A stretch of 37,321 nt of DNA from Fidelibacterota bacterium (GCA_013203185.1 JABMOS010000096.1:1-37321); one strand, 5' to 3'; shown: positions 1 to 8,935, counted from the stretch's first letter. Notes: generated by a model not told the origin, from the sequence alone. Program-made: numbers and translations.

Positions 1-263
1 CAGCATGACTTCTCGTTCTGTCCGCTTTTTTGTTGCAACTCCAGTAATGAGCGACAGCCCATATGTGAGGAGCAATTGCATACCCGGGTCCACCCACTTA
101 GATCTCATAACCGACGGTTCCATTGAACAATATAGTGAGCTCAGGTAGAAGGTCATACTCATATCAAAACCCGCTCCATTAATTCTCATCGTTATGTCCA
201 AGAATCCCGTGTATTGTGGCTTCAGACACTTAATTTCGTAGCCATCTAAACGAAAGAAGGTAT
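1..263. other. Left-edge region without a confident gene
   Basis: No recognisable gene is seen here. A minus-strand frame is open from about position 270 to the window edge, with ATG codons at about 189 and downstream; its translation contains no motif I recognise and its best start lacks a strong ribosome binding site. It could be the 5' part of a gene that diverges from butyrate kinase, or chance. The last bases, about 255-260, carry the purine-rich ribosome binding site of the butyrate kinase gene. Confidence 0.3.
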
Positions 264-1343
264 ATGCTTAATCAAGGCCACATCCTCATCATCAATCCTG
301 GCTCCACATCTACAAAATTGGCTATATACAGTTTTGACCTGTCGCTTGAGCAAGTTCTGGTTGTGGATGATTCAACAGTGGTTCATTCCGGGCTTGAAGA
401 AGGCATTGCCGAGCAATTGGACAGCCGCTATGAAGATGTAGATCGGTTTCTTAGAGCAGCCAATCTTGATGTTCATATGATTATGGCCAGGGGTGCTCCC
501 TTACATCCCCTCCGTGGCGGTAGCTATGAAGTCAATGATCTCATGCTTGAGGATCTCAGGACGAATAAATATTCCCACCACGCCAGTAATCTTGGAGCCC
601 TTATTGGTGAAAGAATCGGTAAAAAGCTAAACATCCCCGTTTACATAACTGATCCAATCACATCAGATGAATTTGAACCCCTCGCCCGTATATCAGGTGT
701 GCCAGGTATTCAAAGAAAATCTCGGGGCCATGCATTAAACATTAAGGCCAGCTTGAGAAAACTTTGTTCACGTTTGGATAAAAAGTACACAGAAAGTTCC
801 TGGGTAGTCTGTCACATGGGAGGTGGTATCTCAGTTGCAGCCGTCCGCAATGGCCACATTATTGATGTGAATGATGCCCTCCTGGGTATGGGACCTTTTA
901 GCTCCGAAAGAGCTGGCTCTCTGCCTACTTCAGGGATATTGGACCTGGTATTTGAGGCAAATCCGGCCCGCGCCGCTATTGAGGAGTTGCTATCAAAGAA
1001 TAGCGGCTTGAAGGGGTATCTCGGAACTGCTGATCTTCAACAGGTTGAACAAAGAATTAATGATGGCGATTCTGAAGCCGATCTTATTTTTCAGGCAATG
1101 GCATATCAGATTTCTAAAGAAATAGCTGCCATGGCCTCTGTGCTAAATTTTGAAATAGATGGGATTCTACTCACTGGAGGAATGGCAAACTCACAAATGC
1201 TGTGCGACTCTATCTCAGAGCGGGTAAGCGCCATCACTGAAATATTCGTTGAGGCTGGGGAGAATGAAATGGAAGCTTTGGCCACAGCGGGACTCCGAAT
1301 TCTTGCAGGAAATGAATCAGTCAAGCAGTACACTAAGGGCTAA
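264..1343 (+). CDS. buk: Butyrate kinase
   Basis: Butyrate kinase of the acetate/propionate kinase (ASKHA) superfamily, interconverting butyrate + ATP and butyryl phosphate + ADP (EC 2.7.2.7) in the cytoplasm. The N-terminus has the phosphate-binding motif INPGSTSTK (residues 10-18). The middle has the family segments HASNLGALIG, RKSRGHALN and CHMGGGISVA, and the C-terminus has LLTGGMANS. The 359-residue length matches the family. ATG at 264 follows GAAAGAAGG with short spacing. The usual partner gene, phosphotransbutyrylase (ptb), is not in the window; it could lie to the left or elsewhere. Branched-chain acid kinases of this family cannot be separated by eye, so the true substrate may be isobutyrate or another short acid. 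Confidence 0.93.
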   Translation: MLNQGHILIINPGSTSTKLAIYSFDLSLEQVLVVDDSTVVHSGLEEGIAEQLDSRYEDVDRFLRAANLDVHMIMARGAPLHPLRGGSYEVNDLMLEDLRTNKYSHHASNLGALIGERIGKKLNIPVYITDPITSDEFEPLARISGVPGIQRKSRGHALNIKASLRKLCSRLDKKYTESSWVVCHMGGGISVAAVRNGHIIDVNDALLGMGPFSSERAGSLPTSGILDLVFEANPARAAIEELLSKNSGLKGYLGTADLQQVEQRINDGDSEADLIFQAMAYQISKEIAAMASVLNFEIDGILLTGGMANSQMLCDSISERVSAITEIFVEAGENEMEALATAGLRILAGNESVKQYTKG

Positions 1344-1368
1344 TGACATCCAACCACTTCCCAAACAT

Positions 1369-1800
1369 ATGGTAATCAGAATTGCACAACTACATGATCT
1401 AGAACAATGCGTCGCTATTGACGCTCCCAACTTCAATATTTTTGATCGTGAAAAACGCAGGAAACATTTTCTGGATATGATCCCCCGGAAAATGATGCTG
1501 GTCCTTGAAATGGATTCAAGAATTGTTGCCTACGCAACCTTTGACTCAGATTGGTTTGGATGCACCTTCCTCAAGCTGGTGGTCACGGATCAGGCATTTC
1601 GCCGTCGCGGTCTGGCTTCAAAGCTCATCCAGCATATTGAATTGAATCATTGCCCTTCTGGAAAACTTTTCAGTTCCACTGAAGCAGATAATGAGCCTTC
1701 AATTAAAATGCATAAGCAATGCGGTTTTGAAGATAGTGGATGGCTTGACAACTTGCCCCAACCCCATCGAGAGATTTTCTACTTTAAACCAACTCAATAA
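1369..1800 (+). CDS. GNAT-family N-acetyltransferase
   Basis: Small acetyl-CoA-dependent N-acetyltransferase of the GNAT superfamily, substrate unknown. The protein opens with the typical first strand and helix (IRIAQLHDLEQCVAID). It carries the acetyl-CoA pyrophosphate loop in motif A as FRRRGLASKL, in the Q/RxxGxG/A position, followed by a C-terminal segment (HKQCGFEDSG) typical of motif B. An in-frame start at 1249 would overlap butyrate kinase by about 95 bases and add about 40 residues unlike the family. I therefore chose the ATG at 1369, which begins just before the first GNAT strand and gives 143 residues. No strong ribosome binding site precedes it, so it may be translated by coupling with buk, whose stop is 25 bases upstream. 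Confidence 0.82.
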   Translation: MVIRIAQLHDLEQCVAIDAPNFNIFDREKRRKHFLDMIPRKMMLVLEMDSRIVAYATFDSDWFGCTFLKLVVTDQAFRRRGLASKLIQHIELNHCPSGKLFSSTEADNEPSIKMHKQCGFEDSGWLDNLPQPHREIFYFKPTQ

Positions 1801-1850
1801 CGCGACGGAAAATTGGAGCATATTTTTTTCTTCCAATAACGTATTGCATC

Positions 1851-1891
1851 ATGTTAATAATCTTTTACATTATGTCTGTATTTATTAACAT
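1851..1891. promoter_or_regulatory. Concentric dyad, probable operator of the membrane protein/XRE unit
   Basis: Two perfect 10-base arms (ATGTTAATAA at 1851-1860 and TTATTAACAT at 1882-1891) flank a smaller palindrome, ACATTATGT, at 1867-1875. Both dyads are centred on base 1871. The element lies just upstream of the 1911 gene, which is co-translated with an XRE-type repressor, so autoregulatory binding by that repressor is the natural reading. The function is inferred; the symmetry is directly visible. Confidence 0.55.
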
Positions 1892-1910
1892 CTAGTAAAG
1901 GGATCTTAAC

Positions 1911-2339
1911 ATGAATTTATCATACCAGGAAAAAAGCATCTGGGCCTCCCTCGTCATAACCTCTATTATGTTTATCTACTATTTTAGCCGGGTCTTGGGG
2001 GTTATCGCCAATCCAGAGATCCCAGAGACTACCCTGATCATAGTATTCATCGGAGTCATAACGGTCACCATCTTTGCTCAGGTTGTCATTCAGAGTATCA
2101 TGGCCATCATTTATCGTGATGAAGTGAAAGAGGGTGGTGATGAGCGGGAAACTCTTATCCGGTTAAAAGCTACCAGCATCTCACACTATGTCCTCATATC
2201 AGGTGTGTGGATTGCCTGCATGAGCTTCTATCTCAATCCATCAGCCCTCATGTTGATGAATGTGTTCATCGTATTTTTTGTGGTATCTGAAATAGTTGGT
2301 TTTGTAACCCAGCTTATCTATTACCAACGAGGTGTGTAA
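1911..2339 (+). CDS. Small four-helix membrane protein, DUF2178-like
   Basis: A 142-residue integral inner membrane protein of unknown function. Four hydrophobic segments are visible at about residues 11-30, 41-66, 89-107 and 111-136. The charged central loop (YRDEVKEGGDERETLIRLKA) is typical of the DUF2178-like proteins that are commonly encoded next to small XRE regulators. ATG at 1911 follows AAAGGGA. Its TAA stop overlaps the ATG of the next gene by one base, showing translational coupling with the regulator. A role in sensing or modulating the regulator is plausible from this pairing, but nothing in the sequence proves it. Confidence 0.75.
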   Translation: MNLSYQEKSIWASLVITSIMFIYYFSRVLGVIANPEIPETTLIIVFIGVITVTIFAQVVIQSIMAIIYRDEVKEGGDERETLIRLKATSISHYVLISGVWIACMSFYLNPSALMLMNVFIVFFVVSEIVGFVTQLIYYQRGV

Positions 2340-2563
2340 TGCCAACTTGCAGCATTCAGAATAGTATGCGGAAGCTCCGATTCAATCAGGGCGAAATGAC
2401 CCAGCAAGAACTTGCCAAAACTATTGGGGTATCGCGGCAAACCATCATTGCCATCGAATCTCGGAAATATTCTCCTACTCTAGAGCTGGCTTTTAAGATC
2501 GCTGGTGTGTTCCAAGTCCCTCTGGAAGAAATTTTCCAGTATGAACACGAGAAATCCCAATAA
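2339..2563 (+). CDS. XRE/Cro-type helix-turn-helix transcriptional regulator
   Basis: A minimal 74-residue DNA-binding protein consisting almost entirely of an HTH_3 domain. The helix-turn-helix core is MTQQELAKTIGVSRQTI at about residues 20-36, followed by AIESRKYSPTLELAFKIA and the common tail VPLEEIF. There is no effector-binding domain. Its start overlaps the stop of the preceding membrane protein gene, and the pair resembles many membrane protein/YozG-like regulator pairs. It probably represses its own operon through the dyad at 1851-1891. The gene converges with the glycosidase operon, whose last stop codon is only about 26 bases away. Confidence 0.9.
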   Translation: MPTCSIQNSMRKLRFNQGEMTQQELAKTIGVSRQTIIAIESRKYSPTLELAFKIAGVFQVPLEEIFQYEHEKSQ

Positions 2564-2589
2564 CTACTTAATGGTGGTAATACAGCCTT

Positions 2590-4929
2590 CTAGCGCACCA
2601 TCACTTCATCACAGAATATCCAGGATTTTGCACCAGCTGCTGGATGCCAATCTGGACAAACCCCATGGTTTTTTGCCAGCACACGGATATAACGGGTTGA
2701 TTGTGTTGGAAAATCGGCAGTTAACCGATTAATGGTAACTTCCTCGCTCTTGTCAGACACCTCATTATCCACTCTCTGAATAACGCTCCAGGATTCACTA
2801 TCTGGAGAGAAGCTTACCTCCAGATACTCAGGCATGAATATCCATGCTTTGGTTGATTGAAGAAAATTCATTTCCACCCGAAAGATTTCTTTGCTCTCTC
2901 CCAGGTCAAGTGTGATTTCCAGGTCATTTCCCTCAAAACCTTGCCAGGTGCCATCTTTGGAGTTGTCTGAGCCAAGAATACCGTCTACCAGCCCCTTATC
3001 CCCACCACCGGTGTAGCGCATATGGTATTTCGAATCATAAGCAGCAGTGCTTCCCAAAGCTTTGTGGAAGGAAAAATCTCTTTCTGCTATACGACCCATA
3101 CTTGTGGGACCATCAAAAATACCAGCTCTAACTTTTGCATCCTGCCTCAGAAGCAGCTTCCCTGAGTATTCTGGAGAACTCCCATCAGGATCAGAACCAT
3201 CAAGAGTATAGCGAATAGCATACTGTACCTGTTCTGAAATCAACTGGACCTCAACTTCATCCATTTTCAGTGGTCGTCCTGGTAAAATATCCACCAAAAA
3301 GGTGCCGGGACTATAGTTCCACCCCAGGGCTTTGAACCTGGGCAGCAAACCCTGCAATCGTTTTTGGAAATCAGGCCAATCTCGATGATCTTTTGCAGAC
3401 CATAGCACCTCTGACAATGCTGTCATTCTCGGAAGCACCATGTATTCAGCATGGGAGGTGGTCTTGACGAACTCTGTCCACAAATTTGCCTGAGAACCCA
3501 AGACATATTTCGCTTCCTCAGCACTTAATTCTTCTGGGATAGGTTCATAGCTATATACTTTTTTAAGAGGTGTGTAGCCACCGATAGCCTGGGGCTCAGT
3601 TTTTGGATCACCCTGATAATAATCAAAGTAAACATGGGAGGTTGGTGTCATGACAACATCGTGACCTGCTTTCGCTGCAGCTACACCACCCTTGAAACCC
3701 CTCCAGGACATGACGGTTGCCTCTGGTGCCAGCCCGCCTTCTAAAATCTCATCCCAACCGATGAGGTTCTTTCCCTTTGAATTAATGTACTTCTCCATTT
3801 TCTGGACAAACCAGCTTTGCAGTTCATCTTCATCTGCGAGACCTTCTGCCTTAATACGATCCTGACACTTCTCACACGTTTTCCAATAGGTCTTGCGAGC
3901 TTCATCTCCTCCGATATGGATATATTTTGCTGGAAATAAATCCACCACTTCATCCAGAATATTTTCGAGAAAAACGAATACTGAATCATTGCCAGCACAG
4001 AAAATATCTTCATTAGGCCAGTAACTACCAGGACGTACATGTAGCGTTTCGCCCCTACATGATAATTCAGGATAGGCTGCGAAAATTTCAGAGGAATGTC
4101 CCGGCATCTCGATTTCCGGAATTACTGTTATCTGTCTCGATGCAGCATATTCAATTACCTCTCTCACCTCTTCCTGGGAATAGAAGCCTCCATACGTACT
4201 TTTTTCTCCCGCTTCAATGGGGGACCATTTGCGCCAGTCCTCATGCTCTCTATCTACTCGCCAGGCACAAATTTCAGTTAGCTTGGGATAGCGCTTAATC
4301 TCGAGTCTCCAGCCATTGTCATCTGAGAGATGCCAGTGAAACACATTCATCTTATGGAGGGCAATCATATCGATATATCTTTTTACAAAATCCAGAGGGA
4401 AGAAATGCCTGGAAACATCCAGATGCATACCACGCCACCCAAACCTGGGATAATCTACAATGGCTACGGCTTGGATCTTGTGACCAATCAGGGCATTCAT
4501 ACCCTGTTCCACTTCAGGGGGCAAAAGTTGACGGAGTGTCTGTATCCCATAGAATAAACCAGGGTCATCCTGGGCGACGATTCTGATTCCCTGGTTGTTC
4601 ACGTGTAATTGGTAGCCCTCTTCAGGCAATTTGACATCCTGGATGAGATCAAGTTCGATATCCGCTTTTCCTTGTGAACCGACGTTTAGGTCAGGAATCA
4701 ATGACTTCAAATAATCCATGAAAAACGACTTGCTGACGATTTCATCAGAAATCCATACAGTCGTGGTCTGAGCAAAAACAAATTCACCTTTTTGTTCTAG
4801 CATCTGTTGTGGCTTGGGTATAATGTTCATATCCATACTTTCAGTTTTTGGTGCTCTGGGAGTTGAACAGGCTAGAAAGACCTGCGTAAACGTCAATAAA
4901 GCAATCATTCGTTTTGAAATAATTTTCAC
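2590..4929 (-). CDS. Beta-N-acetylhexosaminidase, GH20 lipoprotein
   Basis: Exo-acting beta-hexosaminidase (family GH20, EC 3.2.1.52) that removes terminal GlcNAc/GalNAc by substrate-assisted catalysis. Residues 1-21 form a lipoprotein signal (VFLAC, Cys21). A GH20 N-terminal domain covers about 35-155 and the catalytic barrel about 160-510. Barrel motifs are RGMHLDVSRHF, FHWHLSDDNGWR, PEIEMPGHS and the catalytic Asp-Glu pair in HIGGDEA (D342, E343). Beyond the barrel are a chitobiase-type C-terminal segment (YTLDGSDP, about 570-620) and a discoidin/F5-8-like domain (about 630-779), probably carbohydrate binding. The start codon is GTG at 4929, preceded by GAGGGGA at good spacing; an internal ATG seven codons on would keep the signal. 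It is the second gene of an operon with GH97, 19 bases downstream of it. Confidence 0.93.
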   Translation of the reverse strand: MKIISKRMIALLTFTQVFLACSTPRAPKTESMDMNIIPKPQQMLEQKGEFVFAQTTTVWISDEIVSKSFFMDYLKSLIPDLNVGSQGKADIELDLIQDVKLPEEGYQLHVNNQGIRIVAQDDPGLFYGIQTLRQLLPPEVEQGMNALIGHKIQAVAIVDYPRFGWRGMHLDVSRHFFPLDFVKRYIDMIALHKMNVFHWHLSDDNGWRLEIKRYPKLTEICAWRVDREHEDWRKWSPIEAGEKSTYGGFYSQEEVREVIEYAASRQITVIPEIEMPGHSSEIFAAYPELSCRGETLHVRPGSYWPNEDIFCAGNDSVFVFLENILDEVVDLFPAKYIHIGGDEARKTYWKTCEKCQDRIKAEGLADEDELQSWFVQKMEKYINSKGKNLIGWDEILEGGLAPEATVMSWRGFKGGVAAAKAGHDVVMTPTSHVYFDYYQGDPKTEPQAIGGYTPLKKVYSYEPIPEELSAEEAKYVLGSQANLWTEFVKTTSHAEYMVLPRMTALSEVLWSAKDHRDWPDFQKRLQGLLPRFKALGWNYSPGTFLVDILPGRPLKMDEVEVQLISEQVQYAIRYTLDGSDPDGSSPEYSGKLLLRQDAKVRAGIFDGPTSMGRIAERDFSFHKALGSTAAYDSKYHMRYTGGGDKGLVDGILGSDNSKDGTWQGFEGNDLEITLDLGESKEIFRVEMNFLQSTKAWIFMPEYLEVSFSPDSESWSVIQRVDNEVSDKSEEVTINRLTADFPTQSTRYIRVLAKNHGVCPDWHPAAGAKSWIFCDEVMVR

Positions 4930-4948
4930 TGAAATCCCCTCTATCTTA

Positions 4949-6997
4949 TTATTCTGTGGATCGTTGATCCAGACGCAACTCTGAAATGGGCATCAGATCC
5001 TGATCCATCTCTTCCTTGGTAATTGGTCTAAATCTGATGGCCATTCCCCCTCCAGGGGCTAATTTTGCTTTAAGTGTATCAGCGGGTGATATTGTATAGG
5101 AACCCATCCAAATTGGATACGGGTTGGTATCCCAATGGCTCTCTTCAGTATCCACATAGCATTCTGCAATCATTTCCCCCTGAAGCATCTGGTTTATGGG
5201 GATTTCTAATTCTCGTGCATCCCCGTTGGTAATAGCGCCCAGAAACCAATCACTTCCATGACGGCGAGCAATGGTAACAAACTTACCTATTTCAGCCTCC
5301 AAGTACAGACTTTCATCCCAAACCACCTCAAGATCACGAATGAACTGGAAGGCTGGCTGGTTCACATAATTTTCTGGAAGGTCTGCTGCCATTTGAAGTG
5401 GACTATATAAAACCACCATGAGAGCAAGTTGTTTGGCCAAAGTTGATTGGACTCGGTTATCAGGTTTATAACGATCAAAGCGTAAATCAAATATGCCTGG
5501 CGTATAATCCATGGGACCTGCCAGGAGGCGGGTAAAGGGTAGAATGGTGGTATGGATTGGAGGGTTACCCTCACTCCAGGCATTATATTCCTGTCCCCGA
5601 CCACCTTCTCGGGTCAGCATATTGGGCCAGGTACGTTCAATTCCCGTGGGTTTAATGGGCTCGTGGACATCAATACTCACTTGATATTTTGCAGCCATCT
5701 CCACCACTCGCCGATAATGCTCGACCATCCATTGACCATGATGGTGTTGCCCCACGGGCCTGATTGCACCAACATAACCAGACTTTACTGCCTGGATACC
5801 CAGATCGTGGGCATAAGCAAAGGCCGCTTCCAGTTGACGCTCATAAAAATCTGCATCAGCCCCTGTTTCATGGTGCCCAATAATGGATACACCGCGTTCC
5901 CGACCATATGCCGTAATTTTCTCAATATCATAGTCATCATAGGCTTGTGTCATCACAAAGGCATCAGGTTGACCCCACTTTTCCCAACCAACATTCCACC
6001 CTTCAATAAGCAAGCCTTGGATCTGATTCTCTGCAGCAAAATCGATGTAATGCATGGCATTTGCTGTGGTTGCCCCATGCTTGGGCCCCTGAACCCAGGT
6101 CTCTTTATTTAGATGCATGCCCCACCAAATCCCCATGTATTTCATGGGCTGAATCCAGTCTGGGTTATCAATGAGATTTGGTGGATTGAGATTCAGGATC
6201 ATTCTGGAATTGAGTAAATCTGTGGCCTTCTGGCCAATTGTGATTGTCCGCCAGGGTGAGGTCAGCTGTCGCACCTGTTTGACCTTATCCCCATCAGGCC
6301 AGGGCACCAGAATACTCCTGAGGCTGAACTCTGATTGCTGTGACTTGCCCAAAGTCATGCCCGGGTAGCCAGTCAGATTAGCCTCATGCAAACTTATGTG
6401 AAGTCCATTATCCATGATCATGGTAATGGGAGTATTAACGGACTTCACGTCACTCAGTGGGGTTTGGGTATACAGGAATTCATAGCTATCATAATCACCG
6501 GGAATCCACCAGGACCGTCCATCCATAGCAAAATTAAATTCAGAGAGTTCTTCAGTGATAAAAATTGAATCTATACCTGGTTGGGCTGGAATTTCATACC
6601 GAAAAGCTACACCATCATTAAATACCCGGAAGTGTAAATTGAGTTGCCTGTGGGGAGCCAGTACCTCTCTTAGCTCGAGCCTGATCGCCCGGCTCAGGGA
6701 ATGAATTGACTTCTCCTGTCCCCATACGGGACCCCAATGCTCCTCAATAACCTCTGTATTTGAATTCGTTAGCTGGAAGGGTCCAGTTAGATCTGGTTGC
6801 CCGCGAAACCTATAACCCAGCGCTGAGGGGAGAATACATTTCTTACCATCAACCTGTACAGCGTAAAAAGGCATCCCCTGGTCAAGCTTCACCTCGACCT
6901 GAATTTTATCATCGGGACTTAACACAACTATGTTGGTGGAAATCTCTGGTTTACAGGAAAATAGAATTATTGTGATAAGAATGAGTGTTTTATTCAT
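4949..6997 (-). CDS. GH97 alpha-glucosidase (SusB-like, inverting type), lipoprotein
   Basis: Glycoside hydrolase family 97. Order: lipoprotein signal (ILFSC, Cys15), N-terminal beta-sandwich (about 25-275), catalytic barrel (about 280-560) and C-terminal beta domain (about 565-660). Three glutamates, E377 (HHETGA), E446 (VHEP) and E470 (GRGQEYN), sit with the same spacing (69 and 24 residues) as the catalytic-site glutamates 439, 508 and 532 of Bacteroides SusB. The SGYVG motif stands where retaining members have the aspartate nucleophile. This points to an inverting alpha-glucosidase rather than a retaining alpha-galactosidase. ATG at 6997 follows a GGTAGG-rich leader. It is the first gene of the operon with GH20, so the pair probably trims mixed glycans at the cell surface or in the periplasm. 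No SusC/D pair is nearby. Confidence 0.93.
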   Translation of the reverse strand: MNKTLILITIILFSCKPEISTNIVVLSPDDKIQVEVKLDQGMPFYAVQVDGKKCILPSALGYRFRGQPDLTGPFQLTNSNTEVIEEHWGPVWGQEKSIHSLSRAIRLELREVLAPHRQLNLHFRVFNDGVAFRYEIPAQPGIDSIFITEELSEFNFAMDGRSWWIPGDYDSYEFLYTQTPLSDVKSVNTPITMIMDNGLHISLHEANLTGYPGMTLGKSQQSEFSLRSILVPWPDGDKVKQVRQLTSPWRTITIGQKATDLLNSRMILNLNPPNLIDNPDWIQPMKYMGIWWGMHLNKETWVQGPKHGATTANAMHYIDFAAENQIQGLLIEGWNVGWEKWGQPDAFVMTQAYDDYDIEKITAYGRERGVSIIGHHETGADADFYERQLEAAFAYAHDLGIQAVKSGYVGAIRPVGQHHHGQWMVEHYRRVVEMAAKYQVSIDVHEPIKPTGIERTWPNMLTREGGRGQEYNAWSEGNPPIHTTILPFTRLLAGPMDYTPGIFDLRFDRYKPDNRVQSTLAKQLALMVVLYSPLQMAADLPENYVNQPAFQFIRDLEVVWDESLYLEAEIGKFVTIARRHGSDWFLGAITNGDARELEIPINQMLQGEMIAECYVDTEESHWDTNPYPIWMGSYTISPADTLKAKLAPGGGMAIRFRPITKEEMDQDLMPISELRLDQRSTE

Positions 6998-7123
6998 CCT
7001 GCACCTACCTTAATTAAAGCTCAAAAGTTACACTTGACTGTATATGGTTCAACGTGATGTTCCCCCTTTAAGAAACCACCCTGAATCAGTCTCAGGCAAA
7101 TATTCTACCTACAACTGAGTTAC

Positions 7124-8386
7124 TCAGCGCTTTGGTATGACCTCAAGCAACTCATCATAATGTGCCCTTATATGACCGAGGTCAATATTATTTAAAAACG
7201 AAGAGTATGATAAAAAACATAACAAAAAGCGGATATCATTTGCCCAAGGTGGCAAATATTTGGGAGGGCGGCATAACCCTCTTTCTGAAAGCTCATAAAG
7301 TATGGGTATATCTTCTATGTCGAGCTTCCCGCAGAACAACAGCCGCAGACAATCAGCTCTGCCGGCAGAAACAATAGCTAGCAGGAAATTATGAACCCGT
7401 AATAGTCCATCTAAGTAAACAATATCTTTTGTAAATGGAGCGCCACCGCTGACCATCCCTCCTCGAAATACACGTCGTGCATTCTCAAACGCCTGACCTT
7501 CATTTCCTGTACGATCGAGGAAGTACCTATAAACATCGAGAAAATCAGCACCATCAATAGCCATTTGAATAGCCAAGACCCTATCTGCAAGCCTGTGCAT
7601 CCTATCCAGGTCTATAGAACCGGTGATGAATTCAGCAAAAACTGCCAATCCTTCCTGCGTTTTCGTTGTACCGGGGTGACCAGCAGCCAAGAGTTTTAGA
7701 TCCGATTGAGCCAGGCCATTTAAAGAGGTCGCAACATGCACGTAAGCTTCATGATGTATAAGTTGGTTAATATCTTTGTCTGTAAAACTAGCGGTACGTC
7801 GAATTCTGATTCGCTTTGGACCGGCTAAGGCGTTGGCCGAGAGTTCATCAACAATTAATATTTCAGGAGCTTCCTCGTTGAACATTGTTTTTACCGCCGC
7901 CTCCATCTCTTCAGCAACTGTCCCCGCCAAATAGCAAGCTGGAGGTGGTGCGCCTAAATCGATGTGCGTAAAGGATTCAATCTGCTCATCAAAACGCGTT
8001 GCCAAGGCATGGGAAGTACTGATTTGATCCGGTAAAACGTCCAGGGGTGTGCCATAGAGATCCCTGGAATATTTAAAATAGTCTGGCGTGCCACAGGCTG
8101 CCAACATCCGTGCGCTGTTTTCAATGTAATTGGCTTGACGGCTCAACCAGACATCCACGCTAGAATCTTTAATAAATCTGCGAGCCTCACTGATTATTTC
8201 AAGAGGTTCTGCCACATTAAATGGGGGATAGCTTACAACAGGGAGTTCCTGAGCACCTCTGTTGAAGAATTGTTTCCGAACATCAGATGACCAGCTGACA
8301 TGGCTTAATATTCGTATGGGTCTTGTTGCGCGGTAGAGTAAGTCGTTGATATGACGGATTCTATCTGCTTCGTTTTTTACAACCAT
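7124..8386 (-). CDS. DUF1704 zinc peptidase-like protein (QEGLA motif family)
   Basis: Member of the DUF1704 family, annotated in bacteria as 'flavohemoglobin expression-modulating QEGLA motif protein'. The family is related to the eukaryotic microtubule-associated tyrosine carboxypeptidases (MATCAP). Visible motifs are HHEAYVH (H212, E213 and H217 form the HExxxH zinc site) and TQEGLA (Q244-A248, with E245 as the probable third ligand or catalytic acid). The length of 420 residues and the helical, soluble character fit the family; there is no signal peptide. The start is preceded by CGGAG five bases upstream of ATG. A carboxypeptidase activity is inferred from the eukaryotic relatives; the bacterial substrate is unknown. 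The DUF1232 gene lies 117 bases upstream in the same direction. Confidence 0.85.
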   Translation of the reverse strand: MVVKNEADRIRHINDLLYRATRPIRILSHVSWSSDVRKQFFNRGAQELPVVSYPPFNVAEPLEIISEARRFIKDSSVDVWLSRQANYIENSARMLAACGTPDYFKYSRDLYGTPLDVLPDQISTSHALATRFDEQIESFTHIDLGAPPPACYLAGTVAEEMEAAVKTMFNEEAPEILIVDELSANALAGPKRIRIRRTASFTDKDINQLIHHEAYVHVATSLNGLAQSDLKLLAAGHPGTTKTQEGLAVFAEFITGSIDLDRMHRLADRVLAIQMAIDGADFLDVYRYFLDRTGNEGQAFENARRVFRGGMVSGGAPFTKDIVYLDGLLRVHNFLLAIVSAGRADCLRLLFCGKLDIEDIPILYELSERGLCRPPKYLPPWANDIRFLLCFLSYSSFLNNIDLGHIRAHYDELLEVIPKR

Positions 8387-8503
8387 ACAACTCCGTTAAA
8401 AATGGTTCAATCCAAAATCTAACATCTTAAATATTTCTTTCGAAACTGTTCGATAGAATTCATCAACACTGAGGCTTCGCTTTTTCAGGTAGTTGGAATT
8501 TCC

Positions 8504-8935
8504 CTACTTCACCAACCCCTTGAGCTTATCCCAGATTTTGTTTCCCAGCATATCAGCAGCCACATCCACAATCTGTTGTACCAATTCAAGGATATTCTGT
8601 TCACCAGCCCAGTGTTTGGTCACGATTGAGGGGTCACAACTCTTCATCACCGAGTTTATGACATAGGCTGCCAAGGCAACATCATCGAGATATCCCAGGG
8701 GTCCAAACAGGGCTTCAGGGATGAGATCGATAGGAGAAATAAAATATGCCAGAGCACCAGCAATTTTAGCTTTTTCGGAACTTGGGACCTCTTTGTCCAT
8801 GGCCAATTTTGCCAGCAAATGGAATAGATCTGGTGCCAATAGTAAGTATTCAGACCATTGGTTCTCTTTTCCAGTTTTGGTTTGAATCCATTCCCGAATA
8901 TCCAATCTCATTTTTTGGTAAAAATCTTGATTCAT
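8504..8935 (-). CDS. DUF1232 (YkvA-like) protein
   Basis: A 143-residue protein with a central DUF1232 domain. The hallmark segment is KIAGALAYFISPIDLIPE followed by GYLDDVALAAYVIN (about residues 58-95). This domain appears in many small bacterial proteins, is often weakly membrane-associated, and has no established biochemical role. The helical N-terminus (about 1-50) is soluble, and the C-terminus ends in a basic tail. ATG at 8935 has a strong ribosome binding site (GGGAGG, eight bases away). The gene starts 28 bases after the S1/P1-like gene and is probably co-transcribed with it. Confidence 0.85.
   Translation of the reverse strand: MNQDFYQKMRLDIREWIQTKTGKENQWSEYLLLAPDLFHLLAKLAMDKEVPSSEKAKIAGALAYFISPIDLIPEALFGPLGYLDDVALAAYVINSVMKSCDPSIVTKHWAGEQNILELVQQIVDVAADMLGNKIWDKLKGLVK

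Noticed and set aside
1249-1368. N-terminal extension of the GNAT acetyltransferase
   Set aside because: It lies mostly inside the butyrate kinase frame, has no family similarity and would delay the first GNAT strand by about 40 residues.
5552-6112. 186-residue plus-strand open frame
   Set aside because: Entirely antisense to the GH97 catalytic domain, whose motifs are intact; no recognisable protein.
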